Source: an archaeon (GTDB lineage: Archaea; Iainarchaeota; Iainarchaeia; Iainarchaeales; Iainarchaeaceae). Taken from it: a stretch of DNA of 8,315 nt. Location: assembly GCA_024653905.1 (NCBI GenBank), contig JANLGZ010000095.1, positions 1 through 8,315 on the forward strand, read 5' to 3'. A program made the translations under genes and the position numbers. How positions within the stretch are numbered: position 1 is the stretch's first letter; every line of letters starts with the position of its first letter. The notes below the pieces were generated by a model, which was not told the DNA's origin, made no database searches, and saw nothing but the letters and a program-made list of their open reading frames with translations. Shown here in pieces: positions 1-5,374 of the stretch.

Positions 1-98
1 GCAACAATAAGAGATTTGTTTTAGATATCATTTCAACCTGCAATTCCTGTGACAAAGAAGTTGAAAGGGCAAGCAGATTGATGATTCAGTTGAAATAA
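1..98 (+). CDS. 3' end of an unrecognised protein (5' truncated by window edge)
   Basis: Only this forward frame is open from the window edge; it reads about 31 residues to a TAA at 96-98, while the other two forward frames stop almost at once. The visible tail contains a CNSC (CxxC) motif followed by a charged helix-like stretch and ends in MIQLK. CxxC could be a metal or redox motif, but two cysteines in a short tail are not enough to name a family. It lies upstream of rnhB in the same direction, separated by 53 bases that carry an rnhB promoter-like box. It is probably the end of a separate gene. A chance open frame of this length cannot be excluded. Confidence 0.45.
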   Translation, partial: NNKRFVLDIISTCNSCDKEVERASRLMIQLK

Positions 99-119
99 AA
101 CCAATTAAAATTAATTCTG

Positions 120-129
120 TTTTTAATAA
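120..129 (+). promoter_or_regulatory. TATA-like box for rnhB
   Basis: The AT-only stretch TTTTTAATAA is centred about 27 bases before the rnhB ATG. That is the spacing expected of an archaeal TATA box driving a leaderless transcript. No Shine-Dalgarno-like sequence precedes the ATG (TTTCTATTTCAA), which supports leaderless initiation. The assignment rests on position and composition only. Confidence 0.5.
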
Positions 130-151
130 CAACATTCTTTTTCTATTTCAA

Positions 152-802
152 ATGCTAATAGCTGGAATTGATGAAGCAGGAAGAGGACCATGTTTAGGTC
201 CATTAGTAATGGCTGTAACACTTATTGAAAAAAAAGATGAAGAAAAACTAATTGAATTAGGGGTTAAAGATTCAAAGGAACTTTCTCCAAAGGAAAGAGA
301 AAGACAATTTGGAGAAATAAAGAAGATTGTGAAAGAATACCATACTTCTCATGCTGAACCAGAAGAAATTGATGAATTGATGTTAAGGAAAAGCCTTAAT
401 GAAATAGAAGCAATGCATGCAGCTAAACTCTTAAACAAGCTTAAAACAAAGCCCGCTGTAGTGTATGTTGATTCTCCTGATACTGTAATGGAAGAGTTTG
501 GGAAGCGAATTAAAAAATATATTACTTTTCCAGTGAAAATTATTTCTGAACACAAAGCAGATTCTAATTACCCTATTGTTTCTGCTGCATCAATTTTGGC
601 AAAAGTAGAAAGAGATGATGCAATTAAAAAGCTATCCGCGAAGTTTGGTGAAGTAGGTTCAGGGTATCCAGGAGATGCTCTAACAATTAAGTTTTTAAAG
701 AATTATTTGTTTGAACATAATAGGTTCCCAACTTTTGCTAGGAAAAGTTGGCAGACAATTAAAAATTTAGAAGCTGAAAAGTTTCAAACAAAATTAGTGT
801 GA
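152..802 (+). CDS. rnhB: Ribonuclease HII
   Basis: RNase HII cuts the RNA strand of RNA/DNA hybrids and acts at single ribonucleotides misincorporated in DNA, starting ribonucleotide excision repair; it is cytoplasmic. The 216-residue protein opens with GIDEAGRGPCLGPL, the family signature. The four catalytic acidic residues are visible: D7, E8, D107 (in VYVDSPD) and D137 (in HKADSNYP), spaced as in archaeal RNase HII. The GRG loop (10-12) that senses the ribose 2'-OH and the GSGYPGD segment (169-175), with the tyrosine that stacks at the ribonucleotide junction, are present, as is SAASILAKVERD (144-155). The length is normal for archaea. The ATG is chosen because the signature starts six residues in and a TATA-like box lies 27 bases upstream. 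The Hsp20-family gene follows after 7 bases and is probably cotranscribed. Confidence 0.97.
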   Translation: MLIAGIDEAGRGPCLGPLVMAVTLIEKKDEEKLIELGVKDSKELSPKERERQFGEIKKIVKEYHTSHAEPEEIDELMLRKSLNEIEAMHAAKLLNKLKTKPAVVYVDSPDTVMEEFGKRIKKYITFPVKIISEHKADSNYPIVSAASILAKVERDDAIKKLSAKFGEVGSGYPGDALTIKFLKNYLFEHNRFPTFARKSWQTIKNLEAEKFQTKLV

Positions 803-809
803 TGGGATT

Positions 810-1289
810 ATGGTTCAATGGAAAAGAAGAAACATAGAGGATCAAGAAATAGACTTTGAAACAATGGAAGAATTGTTTGAGGAACTTCTTGAAACGTTTA
901 AAGAAGATGAACTTGATTTTTCAAAACCAGTGCAATTAGGATTTACTGTTTCTCTGGATGATAAAGGAAGCCTGCAGATTAACGAATATGGTTTACTGAA
1001 AGAAAGAAAATCTGAAATAAAAAACGAGGTTCCTTTAGTTGACTTAATAGAATTTCCGAAAGAATTTTTGATTGTCATTGAAACAAACACAATTCCGATT
1101 AAAAGCATTGACATAAAAGTTTTAGATTATGCTTTGATTATTTCCAGTCATAAGTCAAAAAAGTTTTTGAAAAAAGTTATTTTTCCATCAAAAGTAAATG
1201 AGGACAGTTTGAAAACAATTTTTAACAATGGAGTACTTGAAATCAGATTAACAAAGAAAACTTCTAATAAAAATATTATGAATAGTTAA
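810..1289 (+). CDS. Hsp20/alpha-crystallin family small heat-shock-like protein
   Basis: The 159-residue protein has three parts. Residues 8-36 are a very acidic, probably helical segment. Residues 38-63 (FSKPVQLGFTVSLDD...NEYG) resemble the 'GFsv...dGkp...eyG' block that precedes the crystallin domain in archaeal Hsp20/GvpH-like proteins. Residues about 75-150 form the beta-sandwich crystallin domain, with PLVDLIEFPKEFLIVIE at its start and NNGVLEIRLTKK at its end, the GVL strand being the most diagnostic element. The usual C-terminal IxI/V anchor is absent; the tail is only TSNKNIMNS, so large-oligomer assembly may differ from classical small heat-shock proteins. The likely role is an ATP-independent holdase, inferred from family. 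It starts 7 bases after rnhB, within a probable two-gene transcript. No gas-vesicle genes are visible, so a GvpH role is not supported. Confidence 0.85.
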   Translation: MVQWKRRNIEDQEIDFETMEELFEELLETFKEDELDFSKPVQLGFTVSLDDKGSLQINEYGLLKERKSEIKNEVPLVDLIEFPKEFLIVIETNTIPIKSIDIKVLDYALIISSHKSKKFLKKVIFPSKVNEDSLKTIFNNGVLEIRLTKKTSNKNIMNS

Positions 1290-1290
1290 T

Positions 1291-1350
1291 TTACGCATTA
1301 AAATTTTAATTTACTCATTAAAATTTTAATTTACTCATTAAGATTTTAAT
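1291..1350. repeat. Three tandem 20-bp palindromic repeats between convergent genes
   Basis: Three head-to-tail 20-base units lie at 1291-1310, 1311-1330 and 1331-1350. Units 1 and 2 differ at one position (ttacG versus ttacT), and unit 3 has a single A-to-G change. Units 1 and 2 each contain the perfect 14-base palindrome ATTAAAATTTTAAT; the change in unit 3 breaks one base pair of it. The array fills the gap between the convergent Hsp20-family gene and scpB, and its last unit overlaps the scpB stop codon and the codon before it. It is AT-rich, so any hairpin would be weak. It could act as a bidirectional terminator, a protein-binding site, or be simple slippage or duplication. Confidence 0.85.
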
Positions 1351-1882
1351 TTTCTTCATCATTGTCTTCTTCAGCTTCTTCAATATTTGGAATTTCTATT
1401 TTTGTTCCAGAACCGGAACTCTTGGAATCTTTCCCAAAATATTCTTTGAATTTTGAAGTAGTGCTTATAATATAAGTGATTCCTTTCTTTTCTTTTTTTA
1501 TGAATCCTTTTTCTTTCAAAAGTTTTATGTGCTCATAAGCTTTTGAATTTCTGTAATTAATTACTTCAGCTTGTTTTACTGGTTGTTTATATGCAATGTA
1601 TGCAAGAGTTTTCATTATTCCCTTATGCAATTCAGGAGAAGCAGCCATGTGACTTACATGTTCTTCATACTCTTCTTTTATTGCCATTCGTGCTCCTTCA
1701 GCATCATTTCTAATTTCTAAAGAAGTATTCTTGGCTTCATAATCATGAGTCAGTTCATTAACAAGAACACGAACTTCCGCAACATTAGAATTTGTAATCT
1801 TAGCCAAATCCCGCATACTCACAGAACCCGGAGACGTAAACAAAGCTGCTTCAATAATCCTTTTTGATTCATTATTATCCAT
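1346..1882 (-). CDS. scpB: Segregation and condensation protein B (ScpB-like)
   Basis: ScpB proteins dimerise and, with the kleisin ScpA, bind SMC to form a condensin-like complex that compacts and segregates chromosomes. The 178-residue product has two winged-helix domains: the first over about residues 3-77 (SKRIIEAALFTSPGSVSMRDLA) and the second over about 85-150. The family core is clear in the second (LHKGIMKTLAYIAYKQPVKQ, then LLKEKGFIKK and the ISTTSKFKEYFG end block). The C-terminal tail is very acidic (EEAEEDNDEEN). I chose the ATG at 1882; reading three codons further upstream needs a TTG start at 1891 and adds no conserved sequence. No scpA or smc is in the window, so the partner must be encoded elsewhere. 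The gene stands alone, convergent with the Hsp20-family gene, and its stop lies in a tandem repeat. Confidence 0.9.
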   Translation of the reverse strand: MDNNESKRIIEAALFTSPGSVSMRDLAKITNSNVAEVRVLVNELTHDYEAKNTSLEIRNDAEGARMAIKEEYEEHVSHMAASPELHKGIMKTLAYIAYKQPVKQAEVINYRNSKAYEHIKLLKEKGFIKKEKKGITYIISTTSKFKEYFGKDSKSSGSGTKIEIPNIEEAEEDNDEEN

Positions 1883-1911
1883 TAAAATCAAACTAAAGAA
1901 AGTTGAAAATA

Positions 1912-1921
1912 GTTAATATTT
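1912..1921 (-). promoter_or_regulatory. Possible TATA-like box for scpB
   Basis: On the minus strand AAATATTAAC lies about 35 bases before the chosen scpB ATG, which would leave a leader of about 8 bases. No Shine-Dalgarno-like sequence is visible between the box and the ATG. This is weaker than the other promoter calls because the surroundings are uniformly AT-rich. Confidence 0.3.
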
Positions 1922-1964
1922 GTTTCGTTAGCCAAAATCAATTCTTATACTACTTATAATAATA

Positions 1965-2660
1965 CTAACCGTAAATTTCCTGTTTTACTTTATCCTTATC
2001 AATGCCATTAGCAAGGATTAGTTCCTTTACACTTTGAACCATTTTTGGCGGACCGCATAAGAAAAAATAAGGGTCATTATATTTTGAAATAATTTCCTTA
2101 ATCATTACATCATCAATTCGTCCATTATGGAAACCTTTTTTTTCCTCACGAGTTAATGTAAGAATTAAGTCCAAATTAGGAATTTGTTTTTCAAATTTAC
2201 GCAACTGATTTAAAAAAATAACATCTTCTTCTGTTTTACTACTGTAAACAAAAGTTGCTTTTATGGGAATTTTTTTGTCAATAATATAATGACAGAACCC
2301 TCGATAAGGTGCAACTCCGGAACCGGCACCAATCATCACAATTTCTTTCATTTCTTTTTCATCAAAAATAAAATGCCCATAAGGGCCGTCAATCAAAAAT
2401 TCTTCCTCTTTATTGCACTCGTTCAATAATTTTGAAACCCAACCACCAGGCATTTCTTTAACAGTTATTTCAACATTTTCATTTCTTGTAGGAGAAGAAG
2501 AAATTGAGTAAGCTCTTTTTGGTATTTTTTCTTTTCTCAAAAACTCAATCATCAGAAACTGACCTGGTTTGAAATCCATTTTTTCAGCACCCTGAAAACT
2601 AAGCGTATTTGTGTCAGGAGTTTCCCTTGTTACTTTAACAATTTTCATTTTCTGCTTCAT
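1965..2660 (-). CDS. FAD/NAD(P)-binding oxidoreductase, ferredoxin-NADP reductase superfamily
   Basis: The 231-residue protein has the two-domain ferredoxin-reductase fold. The N-terminal FAD barrel (about 1-98) carries RAYSISSSP (49-57), which binds flavin, GGWVSKLL (72-79) contacting the FAD pyrophosphate, and GPYGHF (92-97). The C-terminal NAD(P) domain (about 104-231) carries GAGSGVAPYRG (111-121) and CGPPKMV (202-208), and ends in KQEIYG as many family members do. There is no 2Fe-2S or b5 domain, so it is a stand-alone flavoprotein moving electrons between NAD(P)H and a soluble carrier; the partner cannot be told from sequence. It lies 43 bases downstream of the Mrp gene on the same strand and has its own TATA-like box. 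A GGTG lies only two bases before the ATG, so the methionine four codons in (ATG at 2648) is a possible alternative start. Confidence 0.9.
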   Translation of the reverse strand: MKQKMKIVKVTRETPDTNTLSFQGAEKMDFKPGQFLMIEFLRKEKIPKRAYSISSSPTRNENVEITVKEMPGGWVSKLLNECNKEEEFLIDGPYGHFIFDEKEMKEIVMIGAGSGVAPYRGFCHYIIDKKIPIKATFVYSSKTEEDVIFLNQLRKFEKQIPNLDLILTLTREEKKGFHNGRIDDVMIKEIISKYNDPYFFLCGPPKMVQSVKELILANGIDKDKVKQEIYG

Positions 2661-2690
2661 AACACCACTAAACCAATATCCAAAGTAAGG

Positions 2691-2700
2691 CTTTTAAAGT
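2691..2700 (-). promoter_or_regulatory. TATA-like box for the oxidoreductase gene
   Basis: On the minus strand ACTTTAAAAG sits just beyond the stop of the Mrp gene and about 35 bases before the ATG at 2660, implying a leader of about 8-10 bases. It suggests the oxidoreductase can be transcribed independently, although readthrough from the Mrp gene across 43 bases is equally possible. Confidence 0.45.
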
Positions 2701-2703
2701 CAT

Positions 2704-3495
2704 TTAAGGGGCAATTCCTTTTATTATTCCCTCAAATATTGAAAATAATTTTTCGTCCTCCAAAACAACAGGAACTCCTTTATCTGAAAATTCTCTTATG
2801 TTTTTTTGCAAAGGAATGCTTCCCAAAAATTTTATTTCAGACCCAATTTTTTTTACAGTGCCTTCTCCAAAGATTTCCCCGGACATATTCTCGACAATTC
2901 CAATAACTGGAACTTCCAATCTTTTTGCCATATCTGCTGATTTTTTTGCATCAACCAAAGCAACTTCCATAGGCTGAGTAACAATAATCAAACCATCAAG
3001 TGAAGCAATCTGCATTACGGTAAGAGGATTGTCGCCAGTTCCAGGAGGCAAATCAATAATCAAATAATCTAGGGAACCCCAGTTGGTTTTGTAAAGCATT
3101 TCTGAAATAAGCTTGAACATTATCGGACCGCGCATGATTTGAGCAGAATTTTCTGAATCAACCATGTTACCAACAGAAAGAAATTTTATTCCGTGAGCTT
3201 CTAGTGGTTGAAGCATTTGTTTTTCATTGGTTAGAACACGTTCATTTTTTCCAAGCATTTTGTTTACTGAAGGGCAGTCAACATCCGCATCAATCAAACC
3301 AACACTAAAATTTTGTTTTGCAAAAGAAGCCGCGAGGTTTACGCAAAAAGTTGTTTTACCAACCCCGCCTTTTCCGGAATGAACAGCAATTATTTTTTTC
3401 ACAGCTTTCAGGTTTTCCCTCACAAGAGCTTTTACTTGTGCAAAAGGATTCTGCAATTTCTGCGGTTCAGATTTTGAATTTAGTTCAATAGGCAT
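2704..3495 (-). CDS. Mrp/ApbC/NBP35-family P-loop ATPase lacking the usual CxxC
   Basis: Mrp/ApbC proteins are MinD-like ATPases that bind and deliver Fe-S clusters. The 263-residue protein shows the deviant Walker A SGKGGVGKTT (40-49), DADVDCPSV (70-77), the Mrp-specific MRGPIMFKLISEML (121-134), the switch/Walker B block LIIDLPPGTGD (145-155) and the ENMSG (202-206) ... LGSIPLQKNIRE end region. In typical Mrp, ENMS is followed by a segment with CPxC, whose two cysteines hold a bridging cluster at the dimer interface. Here ENMSG runs straight into EIFGEG, and the protein has only C51 and C74. There is no N-terminal ferredoxin-like or DUF59 extension. The gene starts 23 bases after the A-type carrier gene and is almost certainly cotranscribed with it. 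The family call is firm; cluster binding by this copy is doubtful. Confidence 0.93.
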   Translation of the reverse strand: MPIELNSKSEPQKLQNPFAQVKALVRENLKAVKKIIAVHSGKGGVGKTTFCVNLAASFAKQNFSVGLIDADVDCPSVNKMLGKNERVLTNEKQMLQPLEAHGIKFLSVGNMVDSENSAQIMRGPIMFKLISEMLYKTNWGSLDYLIIDLPPGTGDNPLTVMQIASLDGLIIVTQPMEVALVDAKKSADMAKRLEVPVIGIVENMSGEIFGEGTVKKIGSEIKFLGSIPLQKNIREFSDKGVPVVLEDEKLFSIFEGIIKGIAP

Positions 3496-3518
3496 AAAAA
3501 CACTAAATTATGTAGCAG

Positions 3519-4103
3519 TTAGTGGAATGATTTTCCGCAGCCGCACGTGTCTGCGGCATTTGGATTTGAAATTTTAAAACCCGCTCCCTGCAGACCGTCA
3601 GCATAATCAATCCTAACTCCTTTAACCTGCGGGAAAATATTTTTCTCAATAAAAACCATCAGGCCTTTTTCCTCAACAACCTTCTCATCGGCCTCAGGCT
3701 TTTCCGCAAAGTCCATTACATAAGAATAACCAGAACATCCTCCAGGTTCAACAGTAAACTTCAAACCCCAGCCTTTCTTGTTTTCCTTTTCCATTAATTC
3801 CATGAATTTTGTGGCAGCGGATTCACTAAGAGTAATGTCTTTTTCTTCAATACCAGCTACTGATTCGTTCATTTCCTTAACCATCCCATCAATTGTTTCT
3901 TGTTTCATTCCATGAGCACTTGCCCCATCCTGAATACTTTCATAAGGATTCACATGACAACCTATACAATGCAAACCATAACCCATCATTATCTCAGCTG
4001 TTTCTGGGAATCTGGCAACCACTTCTCCAATATTCATGTCTGAAGTTATTTGCTCTTCACTATTCTCATTTACCTTTTCATGTTGAGTTTCTTGTTTATC
4101 CAT
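3519..4103 (-). CDS. DUF1858 redox domain fused to an A-type Fe-S carrier (IscA/SufA/HesB)
   Basis: The 194-residue protein joins two domains. Residues about 19-80 match the DUF1858 (ScdA N-terminus-like) domain, with a GLHCIGCHVNPYESI block; C46 and C49 form a CxxC that may be a redox disulfide or bind metal. Residues about 88-194 are an A-type carrier: VEPGGCSGYSYVMDF (118-132), DYADGLQGAGFKISNPNA (166-183) and the terminal TCGCG. The three conserved cysteines C123, C187 and C189 keep the 64-residue spacing seen in IscA. A-type carriers receive and hand on Fe-S clusters. The first 18 residues are polar and look unstructured. The start is supported by a TATA-like box about 28 bases upstream. 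The Mrp ATPase follows after 23 bases, supporting a shared role in cluster trafficking. The fusion suggests the redox domain works directly on the carrier, which is inference. Confidence 0.92.
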   Translation of the reverse strand: MDKQETQHEKVNENSEEQITSDMNIGEVVARFPETAEIMMGYGLHCIGCHVNPYESIQDGASAHGMKQETIDGMVKEMNESVAGIEEKDITLSESAATKFMELMEKENKKGWGLKFTVEPGGCSGYSYVMDFAEKPEADEKVVEEKGLMVFIEKNIFPQVKGVRIDYADGLQGAGFKISNPNAADTCGCGKSFH

Positions 4104-4110
4104 AAGATAA

Positions 4111-4124
4111 TTAACAATCGTTAA
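4111..4124. promoter_or_regulatory. Inverted repeat TTAAC-N4-GTTAA, candidate operator
   Basis: A 5-base inverted repeat with a 4-base spacer lies between the TATA-like box and the start codon of the Fe-S carrier gene. A protein bound here would block transcription initiation, so it is a plausible repressor site for the Fe-S pair. Short AT-rich palindromes arise often by chance in such DNA; no second copy was noticed upstream of other genes in the window. Confidence 0.25.
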
Positions 4125-4126
4125 TA

Positions 4127-4136
4127 TTTTTAAAGG
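4127..4136 (-). promoter_or_regulatory. TATA-like box for the Fe-S carrier/Mrp operon
   Basis: On the minus strand CCTTTAAAAA is centred about 28 bases before the ATG at 4103, the classical spacing for a leaderless archaeal transcript. No Shine-Dalgarno-like sequence is present before the ATG. Confidence 0.55.
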
Positions 4137-4147
4137 TTGCGATTAGT

Positions 4148-4154
4148 AAAAAAA
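4148..4154 (-). terminator. Oligo-T terminator after the GGDEF-domain gene
   Basis: A run of seven A on the plus strand gives T7 on the minus strand, about 30 bases after the stop codon of the GGDEF-domain gene and before the next gene's promoter. Archaeal termination commonly needs only such a U-tract. Confidence 0.45.
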
Positions 4155-4198
4155 GAGAATTTATCTAAATGAAAACAAGAGAATTTATCTAAATGAAA
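4154..4198. repeat. 24-bp tandem duplication spanning a stop codon
   Basis: The 21-base string that begins AGAGAATTTATC and ends TAAATGAAA occurs identically at 4154-4174 and 4178-4198, a period of 24 bases. The second copy contains the last codons and the stop of the minus-strand GGDEF-domain gene; the first lies just downstream. As 24 is a multiple of three, readthrough past the stop would repeat the SFR-stop ending. The exact identity of the copies suggests a recent duplication by replication slippage. Confidence 0.85.
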
Positions 4199-5339
4199 GC
4201 CAGTGTTTTATAGTCCCCAAAACACCTCTATGGCGCTTTATTTGTTCAAGCGTTAAGTCATCCTTAACCTCAACAAGCATGCCTCGTTTTTTTTGATCCT
4301 TTAAATCAAGCATCGCTCCACTCACTCGATTCATTAATACCTTCCTTATCATGTCCGGCTTGTGACCATTGGCTGTATGAAAATCAAAGTCAACCTGAAC
4401 TACCGCCCCTGTAGCGGTTCCCCGATACTGCTTACCAAAAAACTTTTGTGACCTGCTCTTTTTGATTACATCTGCAAGCGGTCCCGTAAACAGGTGTTTG
4501 CTTGTTAACCCCATAAATTCCTGCATAATTGCATAAACTTGTTTAGATGGAAGATTGAAATGAAAAGTGAATTCATCAGAACCATATCTTGCTGCAATCG
4601 GCGAACCCTGTTCAGCTAATCTTTTCCTATATTCCTCTTCAGAAAGTAACTTCTTTACACCTTCAACACCAACAGATTCACTAAGCACAACATCCCCGCC
4701 ATACTTTTTACATATTTCCTCAGCTGCAGCAGCATACGCCCCTAAAAGCACAGAACCGCCCCTAAGGTGATTGAATCTCTGATTGAACCTTTTCAGGTTA
4801 TCAACATCCACCATGGCAATTGTCTGCACAGGATAATTTTTTACATCTCCAAATTTACGCAACATCTTTTCCGAAAAAATATCATGCCTATAAAGTCCGC
4901 TGAAGAAAGAATCGTTCAATGCAAGTGCTACCATCTTACTGGTACGCGGTCCAAGAAGTTCTGCACGCTTTTGCACAAGTGAGTCCTGCCGAGTAATTTT
5001 AGCACCTACCTCAGCATCAACCGCAAAAAGTTCAGACCTAATCACATCCATAATTTTTTTTATCTCCTCTGGAGTAAGTTTTCCTTTTGCAAGAGCCATA
5101 GCAAGTTTAGTTTCAGCCTGCTCAAGGAGTTCATCTGCATATCTGCTTCTTTCCTTATGCATGTGTGCTTCTTCCATAAGTTCCCTTCGAAGCATCAAAC
5201 TCCCAACCCTTCTCAGGCGTTCCACTGCCTTAGTGACTACAAGCGGCTGACGGTAATCTGTAACAGGTCCCTTTAACGTAAATGGAGCAAGAGGAATATT
5301 GCTAAAATTCGGTCTTTCCGGCTGTTTTTTAGTGACCAT
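4185..5339 (-). CDS. Divergent GGDEF-domain protein (putative nucleotidyl cyclase)
   Basis: GGDEF domains normally join two GTP into c-di-GMP and are uncommon in archaea. In this 384-residue protein, residues 1-135 are a charged, mostly helical N-terminus with no recognised sensor, membrane segment or signal peptide. The domain spans about 143-357: DSFFSGLYRHDIFSEKML matches the 'D.LTGLyNRr.f...L' entry, DVD (178-180) supplies the metal aspartate, LKRFN (182-186) keeps the base-contacting Asn, and RYGSDEF (251-257) is the signature loop with Ser in place of the second Gly. TATGAVVQV and the closing K..KRG block follow. Oddities are G195 where Asp is usual, about 34 extra residues before GSDEF, and no RxxD inhibitory site. 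Several 60-base rows run 43-50% GC, above much of the window. The gene is monocistronic with its own TATA-like box. The fold call is fairly safe; activity and product are unknown. Confidence 0.8.
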   Translation of the reverse strand: MVTKKQPERPNFSNIPLAPFTLKGPVTDYRQPLVVTKAVERLRRVGSLMLRRELMEEAHMHKERSRYADELLEQAETKLAMALAKGKLTPEEIKKIMDVIRSELFAVDAEVGAKITRQDSLVQKRAELLGPRTSKMVALALNDSFFSGLYRHDIFSEKMLRKFGDVKNYPVQTIAMVDVDNLKRFNQRFNHLRGGSVLLGAYAAAAEEICKKYGGDVVLSESVGVEGVKKLLSEEEYRKRLAEQGSPIAARYGSDEFTFHFNLPSKQVYAIMQEFMGLTSKHLFTGPLADVIKKSRSQKFFGKQYRGTATGAVVQVDFDFHTANGHKPDMIRKVLMNRVSGAMLDLKDQKKRGMLVEVKDDLTLEQIKRHRGVLGTIKHWLSFR

Positions 5340-5360
5340 ACAACAGATGATTAAATTCTA

Positions 5361-5371
5361 GTATATTTAAG
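5361..5371 (-). promoter_or_regulatory. TATA-like box for the GGDEF-domain gene
   Basis: On the minus strand GCTTAAATATAC contains a strong TATA-like core centred about 27 bases before the ATG at 5339. No ribosome-binding sequence lies between, which fits a leaderless transcript and supports this start. Confidence 0.6.
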
Positions 5372-5374
5372 CAT

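Noticed and set aside
810..1289. Gas-vesicle protein GvpH
   Set aside because: The Hsp20-like domain is shared with GvpH, but no gas-vesicle genes are nearby and its neighbour is rnhB.
1291..1350. CRISPR array
   Set aside because: The units are contiguous with no unique spacers and only three copies; it is a simple tandem repeat.
1883..1891. TTG start for scpB three codons upstream
   Set aside because: The following ATG at 1882 is a better start codon and no conserved residue is gained.
4567..4982. Plus-strand open frames inside the GGDEF-domain gene
   Set aside because: They lie antisense to a clearly recognisable domain, have no promoter-like or ribosome-binding signals, and show no family features.
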